Shown here in pieces: positions 1-4,403 of a stretch of 5,096 nucleotides of DNA (positions within the stretch are counted from its first letter, which is position 1; each line of letters starts with the position of its first letter). A program made the translations under genes and the position numbers. The DNA lies in NCBI GenBank assembly GCA_012799755.1, contig JAAZKQ010000157.1:1-5096 (forward strand). The letters are read 5' to 3'. Source of the DNA: Lentisphaerota bacterium (GTDB lineage Bacteria > Verrucomicrobiota > Lentisphaeria > Oligosphaerales > Oligosphaeraceae). Under the pieces are notes generated by a model, which made no database searches, was not told where the DNA came from, and saw nothing but the letters and a program-made list of their open reading frames with translations.

Positions 1-1
1 C

Positions 2-613
2 CCGGTGGAGTTGCCCCATGATGGCAAGCCTATGCCGGAAAGTCCTGCGGCGAAGAACAAGGCCCGAACGACGCCGACGCTGAAAGTCCCCCGCGGCGGC
101 AGCCCGCGCAGCGAAGTCATGGAATTGGCCTATAACTACACAGGTGAGCTGGTCAAGCCGCCGGCGCAGGCGCGTTTCTCCCATGACGGCACCATGCTCT
201 ACGTGAGCGTCACGACGCCTTTGGCGAAAAAACGTGCGCTTGGCGATGGCTGGGCGGGCAACGAGGCCGTTGAGCTGTGCTTCAAGGGTGCCGACGGTCC
301 CAACGCCGACACCTATGTTCTGCGCGGTTTTACCTCCGGGGCGACGAGCGTCTTCAAGATTGTCGGCAGCGGCAGTCATCAGCCGGCCGAAGAACTCGCT
401 GCCGGCATCGTGTATAGTGCGAAGGTCGAGGATGCTGCTTGGAGTTGCCGTTGGGCCGTGCCGCTCAAGGCGATGGCTTTCTCAGCAGGCGACCGCCTTT
501 GGGCCAATGTGACCGTGCGCCGCACTGCCGGCAACCACTTTGTCATGTGGTTGGCGACCTATGGCGACAGCACCAACTGCGATTCCGTCGGCTACCTCGA
601 ACTGGCGCCGTGA
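2..613 (+). CDS. CBM9/DOMON-like carbohydrate-binding C-terminal domain protein (5' partial)
   Basis: The frame is open to the left edge, so this is the C-terminal ~203 residues of a longer protein; the GTG at position 5 is not a convincing start because no ribosome binding site can be seen. The visible part starts with a low-complexity Pro/Lys/Ala linker (about residues 8-35) and then a beta-rich domain with the CBM9 layout: an Ala-rich strand leading to a 'DGTMLYVSVTTP' strand, then 'GNEAVELCF', 'YVLRGFTSG', a Trp-containing 'WSCRWAVPL' strand, 'RLWANVTVRR' and a closing 'VGYLELAP'. CBM9-like modules usually sit at the C-terminus of secreted glycosidases or sugar-binding proteins and bind carbohydrate. 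No catalytic domain or signal peptide lies inside the window, so the enzyme it belongs to is unknown. GC is high (about 67 % in one counted line), unlike the next two genes. The domain class is fairly sure; the whole-protein function is open. Confidence 0.62.
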   Translation, partial: PVELPHDGKPMPESPAAKNKARTTPTLKVPRGGSPRSEVMELAYNYTGELVKPPAQARFSHDGTMLYVSVTTPLAKKRALGDGWAGNEAVELCFKGADGPNADTYVLRGFTSGATSVFKIVGSGSHQPAEELAAGIVYSAKVEDAAWSCRWAVPLKAMAFSAGDRLWANVTVRRTAGNHFVMWLATYGDSTNCDSVGYLELAP

Positions 614-645
614 GGGCTTTGCGCGGCGACACGGCTCGTTTTTCT
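607..645 (+). terminator. Possible intrinsic terminator of the CBM9-domain gene
   Basis: GCCGTG (607-612) is complementary to CACGGC (630-635) and is followed by TCGTTTTTCT, which includes a run of five T. The left arm includes the first two bases of the stop codon. The stem is only 6 bp and the loop is 17 nt, so folding would be modest. The position, directly at the gene end and before a gene of different base composition, favours a terminator, but a chance match is possible. Confidence 0.33.
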
Positions 646-710
646 CCCGGGCGCCGGCGGGGCAGCGATCACCTGATGTTGCGTATGTGCTTTCTGCCGT
701 CAGGGAAACG

Positions 711-740
711 TGGTTTATAGTACGAAGTCTGGTTTACAGT
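711..740 (+). repeat. 11-bp direct repeat in the methyltransferase leader (candidate operator)
   Basis: TGGTTTATAGT (711-721) and TGGTTTACAGT (730-740) differ at one base and are 19 bp apart start to start, close to two helical turns. They lie 46-75 bp before the methyltransferase ATG. The TATAGT inside the first copy (716-721) resembles a -10 box, but I see no good -35 at 16-18 bp upstream of it. Tandem repeats at this place could be bound by a regulator or by the methyltransferase itself. They do not match the GACT/AGTC-type C-boxes of known R-M controllers, so the role is inference. Confidence 0.35.
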
Positions 741-754
741 TAGCTTGTTTTTCC

Positions 755-760
755 AGGAGG
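755..760 (+). promoter_or_regulatory. Distant Shine-Dalgarno-like AGGAGG of the methyltransferase gene
   Basis: A perfect AGGAGG stands 25 nt before the ATG at 786, far beyond the usual 5-10 nt. The frame upstream of 786 has no ATG, GTG or TTG before a TAG at 741-743, so a nearer in-frame start does not exist. A small ACG/CGT hairpin (764-766 with 771-773) might shorten the distance. Either translation starts poorly, or the AGGAGG is not the functional site. Confidence 0.35.
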
Positions 761-785
761 AGAACGCGAGCGTCAAGCGAGTGCC

Positions 786-1721
786 ATGAAAGATATCGGT
801 TTATTCAGCAATACGAGTGAAATATCGGAGACTTTCGGCCCTGATGCCGATTTGGTTTTGTTTTCCGGTCACTGTCTTGATTTGCTCAAGCAGATACCGG
901 ATCGGAGCATCCAACTGGTTGTGACATCTCCCCCTTACAACATCGGTAAGGAATACGAGAAAAAACGCCAGTTGCAAGACTACATCGAACTTCAAGAGCA
1001 GGTGATTCGGGAATGTGTACGGGTACTGGCGGATAGTGGCAGCCTTTGCTGGGAAGTGGGAAACTATGTTGAGAATGGCGCCATCATCCCGCTGGACATT
1101 GCCTTATATCCGATCTTCAATTCTCTTGATCTGGTCATGCGCAACCGGATCATCTGGAGTTTTGAACACGGTCTGCATTGCTCAAACCGATTTTCCGGCA
1201 GATACGAAACCATCCTCTGGTTTACTCGAAAGACGGACAAGTATACGTTCAATCTTGACCCGGTCCGCGTGCCGCAAAAATACCCCGGGAAAAAATATTT
1301 CAAGGGTCCCAAGGCCGGCCAGTATTCCTGCAATCCGCTAGGCAAGAATCCGGGCGATGTCTGGGATATTCCAAACGTCAAGAACAATCACGTTGAGAAG
1401 ACGGACCATCCCTGTCAGTTCCCGGTTGAGCTTATCGAACGCCTGGTGCTGTCCATGAGTAACAAGGGGGATTGGGTACTCGACCCATTTGTTGGCACCG
1501 GGACGTCCATCATTGCCGCGCTTCGGCACGGCAGGCGAGGCGCCGGCGCTGAAATTGAGCCTAAATACATTGACATCGCCAGAGGACGCATTCAGGCCGC
1601 CCTTGACGGTACGCTGAAAGTGCGCCCCATGAACAAGCCGAAATACGAACCCGCCACCAGAAAAAAAATGGCGAACAATCCTTGGTTGCCGGCGGAGGAA
1701 TTCCTTCCTCCTGAACATTGA
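786..1721 (+). CDS. Type II DNA methyltransferase, beta class, probably cytosine-N4 (RGATCY predicted)
   Basis: A 311-residue SAM-dependent DNA methyltransferase. The catalytic motif IV is 'TSPPYNIG' (residues 47-54). The C-terminal part carries motif X-like 'HPCQFPVELIERLV' (208-221), the SAM-binding motif I 'DPFVGTGTS' (233-241, FxGxG form) and motif II-like 'GAEIEPKYIDIA' (254-265). Catalytic motif first, target-recognition region in the middle (about 125-205) and SAM motifs last is the beta-class order. Ser-Pro-Pro-Tyr, instead of Asp/Asn-Pro-Pro-Tyr, is typical of N4-cytosine enzymes, and the BglII methyltransferase is of this kind. The stop lies 13 nt before the GTG of a BstYI-like endonuclease, so this is the protective half of an R-M pair, predicted to modify the cytosine of RGATCY. 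The ATG at 786 is the only possible start in its frame. GC is about 45-55 % in counted lines, below the flanks. Family is sure; base and site specificity are inferred. Confidence 0.93.
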   Translation: MKDIGLFSNTSEISETFGPDADLVLFSGHCLDLLKQIPDRSIQLVVTSPPYNIGKEYEKKRQLQDYIELQEQVIRECVRVLADSGSLCWEVGNYVENGAIIPLDIALYPIFNSLDLVMRNRIIWSFEHGLHCSNRFSGRYETILWFTRKTDKYTFNLDPVRVPQKYPGKKYFKGPKAGQYSCNPLGKNPGDVWDIPNVKNNHVEKTDHPCQFPVELIERLVLSMSNKGDWVLDPFVGTGTSIIAALRHGRRGAGAEIEPKYIDIARGRIQAALDGTLKVRPMNKPKYEPATRKKMANNPWLPAEEFLPPEH

Positions 1722-1724
1722 ATT

Positions 1725-1728
1725 GAGG
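1725..1728 (+). promoter_or_regulatory. Ribosome binding site that fixes the endonuclease start at GTG 1735
   Basis: GAGG lies 6 nt before the GTG at 1735. It falls inside the coding region if the upstream TTG at 1723 is taken as start. Together with the homology of the N-terminus, this supports GTG 1735. Confidence 0.6.
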
Positions 1729-1734
1729 CGTCGT

Positions 1735-2346
1735 GTGAAGATTGTTGAGACCTATTCCCATTTGAATGGCCTTGAATTCCTTTTGGTACACAAGCCCAAG
1801 CTCTGGAAAGAAATCCAAGACGTCATCCATGACATTGAGGGTGAACACTGCAAGGTCAAGGTGTCAAAGGAAAAGCGTACTCTCGACAAGCTTCTGTACA
1901 GTCCTGTTGAAATGAACCGGCAGTTCAAGGAAAGACTCGTTGCCAAGTCCTGGAAAGAAGGCCGCGTAAACTATTGGGTGACTAGTGACCGGAAACTGAT
2001 CCAGCAAACCAAGAACATGCCAGCTGATGAGCAAAAACAGCAAATTGAGAAAAGCGGGCGTACTCCCATTCTGAGTTACAACCAGACTGACTTTGTTAAA
2101 GAGCGCGTAGCCATGGAAGTACAGTTTGGCAAATATGCTTTTGTTGCCTACGACCTGTTTGTTAAGCATCTTGCCTTCTTCATCAGCGACAAGATTGATG
2201 TCGGCATCGAAATCCTGCCTATGAAATCTTTGCAAGCGCAGATGAGTTCCGGTCCCGGATACTATGAGGGAGAGCTATACAACGTCCTTCGTCAAGGTCG
2301 GGGCGTACCGGCGGTTCCATTGGTAATCATAGGTATTGATGTCTAG
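1735..2346 (+). CDS. Type II restriction endonuclease, BglII/BstYI family (R^GATCY predicted)
   Basis: From GTG 1735 the protein has 203 residues and begins MKIVETYSHLNGLE, which matches the start of BstYI as I remember it (MRIVEVYSHLNGLE); an in-frame TTG at 1723 would add four residues. The length also equals that of BstYI. The catalytic stretch 'NQTDFVKERVAMEVQFGKY' (116-134) gives Asp119, Glu128 and Gln130: the PD-(D/E)XK fold variant in which Gln replaces Lys, known for BglII and BstYI. 'SYNQTDFVK', 'FVAYDLFVKH' (136-145), 'DKIDVG.EILPMK' (152-164) and 'YYEGELYNV.RQGRGVPA' (176-193) also agree with BstYI. Lys133 and Ser172, the positions where BstYI variants became more AGATCT-selective, are both present, which favours RGATCY over the narrower BglII target. 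The enzyme should cut unmethylated DNA as a homodimer, leaving GATC overhangs. It is co-transcribed with the methyltransferase 13 nt upstream. No frameshift or missing catalytic residue is seen. Confidence 0.95.
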   Translation: MKIVETYSHLNGLEFLLVHKPKLWKEIQDVIHDIEGEHCKVKVSKEKRTLDKLLYSPVEMNRQFKERLVAKSWKEGRVNYWVTSDRKLIQQTKNMPADEQKQQIEKSGRTPILSYNQTDFVKERVAMEVQFGKYAFVAYDLFVKHLAFFISDKIDVGIEILPMKSLQAQMSSGPGYYEGELYNVLRQGRGVPAVPLVIIGIDV

Positions 2347-2428
2347 CCGCTATCAATCCTTTGCTTCTTGTCCTTCCCGCTGCCGCCCGCAAAAATGATG
2401 CGCACACTTCGTCAGATATAGCCCTCTG

Positions 2429-2492
2429 GGCCGCAGACCGCTGTTTCAGGTAGTTGCGAGCTTGTTTCAGCGGTCTGCGCCACGTTGCGGCC
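2429..2492. terminator. Inverted repeat between convergent genes (possible bidirectional terminator)
   Basis: CGCAGACCGCTG (2432-2443) and CAGCGGTCTGCG (2468-2479) are perfect 12-bp complements with a 24-nt loop. A second, overlapping inverted pair, GGCCGCA (2429-2435) and TGCGGCC (2486-2492), surrounds it, and a small GCCC-TCT-GGGC hairpin (2421-2431) lies beside it. It stands between the endonuclease stop (2346) and the isomerase stop (2497), where a shared terminator is expected. There is no T tract on either strand and the loop is long, so a REP-like element or a different role remains possible. Confidence 0.42.
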
Positions 2493-2496
2493 TGCG

Positions 2497-3300
2497 TTAC
2501 ATCTTGGCGATTTTACGCATGGCGGCAGCGGTGTCCTGCCAGGGGGCGAGGCTTTCGGGCACTTCGCTGACCAGCGGCCCGGTATAGCCGGCGTCGCGCA
2601 GTTCGCGCATGACGGCGGGGAAGTTGACGGCGCCTTCGGTGAGTGGAGTCCACTTGCCATTGAGGGCGTTGCCCTGCCAGTCCTTGAGGTGCACATGGCG
2701 GACGCGTTTGCCCAGGGCGCGCACCCAGTGCTGCGGGAACTGGAAGACGGCCATGTTGCCGGGATCGAAATAGAAGCCGACGAATGGACTGCCGACCTCA
2801 TCAAGAAAGCGGCGCATTTCCAGGGGGCTGAAGAGGAAGCCATTCCAGATGAATTCGACGGCCAGGGTAACGTTGAGTTTGGCAGCGCTGATGGCGATTT
2901 TCTTCAGGTTGGCGACGGCGTTGTTATAGGCGTCCTCGTAGTAGAGATCAGCGTTAAAGCGACCGAGGGTGTGAAGGGCGACGCCGGCGCCGAGTTTATT
3001 GGCGCATTCGAGACCCCACAAGGTCCGGTCAATGCTGTCCTGGGCTTCGCTGCCACTGTCGAGCAGATTGCCTTTGCCGGGGCTGATGGTGATGGAGGGG
3101 ATGTCCAGCTTGAGTTCACGCGCCTGTTGGACGAAGGCGGCCAGTTCAGCATCGCTCGTGCGGTAGTTCAGGGGCACATCGTCCTGGGGGCGGAGACAGA
3201 GCTCAACGCCATCATAACCGCAATCTTTGGCTTTCTGCAAAAAATCAGCCATGGGCAGACTGGCGGGTGTGGCGACCAATTGACTGACGGCGATTTTCAT
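2497..3300 (-). CDS. Sugar phosphate isomerase/epimerase (xylose isomerase-like TIM barrel)
   Basis: A 267-residue protein beginning MKIAVSQLVAT, of the AP_endonuc_2 / xylose isomerase-like TIM-barrel superfamily, and of the usual length. Strand ends carry the expected divalent-metal ligands: Glu149 in 'AVEFIWN', Asp179 in 'FYFDPGN', His204 in 'RHVHLKDW' and Glu246 in 'LVSEVPE'. 'GYDGVELCLRP' (28-38) is the typical second-strand signature. Such enzymes interconvert ketose/aldose or epimeric sugars and sugar phosphates in the cytoplasm; there is no signal peptide. The substrate cannot be assigned. The start at 3300 is preferred over upstream in-frame possibilities because AAAGGAG stands 4 nt before it and the residues before Met are not conserved-looking. 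It is the last gene of the minus-strand group, 137 nt after the mutarotase stop, and converges on the R-M operon. GC is about 62 % in a counted line. Confidence 0.88.
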   Translation of the reverse strand: MKIAVSQLVATPASLPMADFLQKAKDCGYDGVELCLRPQDDVPLNYRTSDAELAAFVQQARELKLDIPSITISPGKGNLLDSGSEAQDSIDRTLWGLECANKLGAGVALHTLGRFNADLYYEDAYNNAVANLKKIAISAAKLNVTLAVEFIWNGFLFSPLEMRRFLDEVGSPFVGFYFDPGNMAVFQFPQHWVRALGKRVRHVHLKDWQGNALNGKWTPLTEGAVNFPAVMRELRDAGYTGPLVSEVPESLAPWQDTAAAMRKIAKM

Positions 3301-3304
3301 GGTG

Positions 3305-3311
3305 CTCCTTT
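3305..3311 (-). promoter_or_regulatory. Ribosome binding site of the isomerase/epimerase gene
   Basis: Read on the minus strand, AAAGGAG lies 4 nt before the ATG at 3300-3298. It decides the start in favour of MKIAVS and against an N-terminal extension from further upstream. Confidence 0.65.
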
Positions 3312-3373
3312 CGGTGTCCCGGATGCTGTCGCCACCGTGGCGGGCCGGCAATCAGGACATCTGTGGTCTTAAT

Positions 3374-3459
3374 GTTTACAGGCGGGAGATAATAGCCAGA
3401 GTAGAAGCGGTTTCCAGCCGCTTTCTGATTTTGTCGTTTACAGGCGTGAGATAATGGCC
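3374..3459 (-). repeat. Direct repeat: duplicated 3' end of the mutarotase gene
   Basis: Two 24-bp units, 3436-3459 and 3374-3397, match at 22 positions. The first is the true end of the mutarotase gene and encodes AIISRL plus TAA. The second, 62 bp downstream on the minus strand, encodes the same AIISRL plus TAA in a shifted frame; both differences are synonymous (GCC/GCT and TCA/TCC). It could be the remnant tail of a second gene copy or a short local duplication. Confidence 0.6.
3405..3423 (-). other. Small intergenic hairpin between mutarotase and isomerase genes
   Basis: AAGCGG (3405-3410) and CCGCTT (3418-3423) form a 6-bp stem with a 7-nt loop between the two copies of the gene-tail repeat. 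On the minus strand no T run follows, so it is not a clear intrinsic terminator. It may be an mRNA processing or attenuation element, or nothing. Confidence 0.28.
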
Positions 3460-4337
3460 TTGAGGGCATGGGTGCCGCCGGGGCTAATGTCGCGGCCATC
3501 GCTGAGGGCGTTGCAAGTTTCGATGCAGACCATGGTTTGGTACGACGTCGCTTCGTAGCCAGGCAGACTCTTTGAGCGCTCGATCCATGGATTCCAGACG
3601 ACGGCTGAGTTGCTGCCTTCCTTGTCAATGCGGATGCGGCGCTTGCCGGCGTGGTCTTCGAGTTCGGCGGGTCCGGCGCAGTTGAGGAATACCGCGTCAA
3701 TTTCCTTGTCTACTTTGATTGGGCCTTGTTGAACGAGGGTGTTGTTGGCGCCGCCAACCTTGTTGAAATAGCTGACGCCGTCAAAACCGTGAATGCTGAT
3801 GGCGCTGACGTCTTTGACACCGAAATAGGTGTGGATGCCTTGGGTGATATGGAAGGGCGTGCAACCCGGATTGTAGGTACGCAGAGTCACTTCGAGGCGT
3901 TCGCCGATGCTGACTTCCAGTTCGAGCTTGAAGGGGAAGTCCCAGATGGCGCGGGTCTGATCGTTGTCCTTGATAACGAGGACGACGATGCTGCGTTCCG
4001 GCGTGGGTGCACAAATGGAGCAGATGTCCCACATCATCGTGCGAACGAAGCCATGGAGGGGCTGGTTTTTGTCCGTCGGATGAGGACCAAACCAGGGCCA
4101 GCAGATGGGAATGCCGCCGCGAATGGGCAGGCCGTCGGCAAAATCAGATTTTTTGCTGAGCCAAAGCATCTCTTCTTCGCCTTTAGGCTGGTAGGTCAGA
4201 ACGTGGCCGCCCATAATACTGATTTCCGATTTCGCGGCGTTGTTGTTGACCTTGATGGTCGGGAGGCCGCCGCGACCGGCGACGATTTCGACCTGACCGG
4301 GAATAGCGTACTTGGCGTTGAGAGAGGCAATGTCCAT
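3438..4337 (-). CDS. yeaD: D-hexose-6-phosphate mutarotase (aldose 1-epimerase-like, YeaD family)
   Basis: A 299-residue protein of the galactose-mutarotase fold, YeaD/YMR099c branch. Signatures in order: 'MGGHVLTYQP' (42-51), 'MLWLSKKSDF' (57-66), the branch-defining 'IRGGIPICWPWFGP' (72-85), 'PLHGFVRTMMWDI' (93-105), the catalytic-His segment 'GIHTYF' (His169), 'VVWNPW' (246-251) and the catalytic-Glu segment 'MVCIETCNA' (Glu273). The family interconverts alpha and beta anomers of hexose 6-phosphates such as glucose 6-phosphate in the cytoplasm. 'CIETCNA' is slightly unlike the common 'CVEPAN' but keeps the Glu. The ATG at 4337 has AAAGGA 6 nt upstream (minus-strand reading). The upstream gene ends 66 nt before, so co-transcription is likely. 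The gene symbol is by family resemblance to E. coli yeaD. Confidence 0.9.
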   Translation of the reverse strand: MDIASLNAKYAIPGQVEIVAGRGGLPTIKVNNNAAKSEISIMGGHVLTYQPKGEEEMLWLSKKSDFADGLPIRGGIPICWPWFGPHPTDKNQPLHGFVRTMMWDICSICAPTPERSIVVLVIKDNDQTRAIWDFPFKLELEVSIGERLEVTLRTYNPGCTPFHITQGIHTYFGVKDVSAISIHGFDGVSYFNKVGGANNTLVQQGPIKVDKEIDAVFLNCAGPAELEDHAGKRRIRIDKEGSNSAVVWNPWIERSKSLPGYEATSYQTMVCIETCNALSDGRDISPGGTHALKAIISRL

Positions 4338-4343
4338 GTGCTG

Positions 4344-4349
4344 TCCTTT
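4344..4349 (-). promoter_or_regulatory. Ribosome binding site of the mutarotase gene
   Basis: Minus-strand AAAGGA stands 6 nt before the ATG at 4337-4335. It supports the chosen start, which also fits the N-terminal length of the family. Confidence 0.55.
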
Positions 4350-4403
4350 GTGTTGAAGAGTTGACGTAAGAGAAGTCCAGATAACAAATTGTTGTTGTTG
4401 GCG

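Noticed and set aside
439..720. Small open frame that could encode an R-M controller (C) protein before the methyltransferase
   Set aside because: It is out of frame with the CBM9 domain, its translation is Arg/Pro/Cys-rich without a helix-turn-helix pattern, and the real spacer of 172 nt is too short for a usual C gene.
679..721. Sigma-70 promoter for the R-M operon (TATAGT at 716)
   Set aside because: The -10-like hexamer has no acceptable -35 at 16-18 bp; TTGCGT at 679 is 31 bp away. It is too weak to list as a promoter.
1723..1734. TTG at 1723 as start of the endonuclease
   Set aside because: It has no ribosome binding site of its own, while GTG 1735 has GAGG at 6 nt and gives the N-terminus, the length and the residue numbering of BstYI.
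2485..3372. Long plus-strand open frame (about 295 codons) opposite the isomerase gene
   Set aside because: It lies antisense to a gene with clear metal-ligand motifs; GC-rich codons on the other strand make such open frames common, and its translation matches no family known to me.
3301..3437. Short gene in the mutarotase-isomerase spacer
   Set aside because: The 137-nt spacer holds only the repeat copy and a small hairpin; no start with ribosome binding site gives a convincing peptide other than the isomerase start itself.
3651..4364. Long plus-strand open frame (about 237 codons) opposite the mutarotase gene
   Set aside because: It is antisense to a well-conserved mutarotase, has no ribosome binding site, and reads as an Asp/Ala/Gly-rich shadow.
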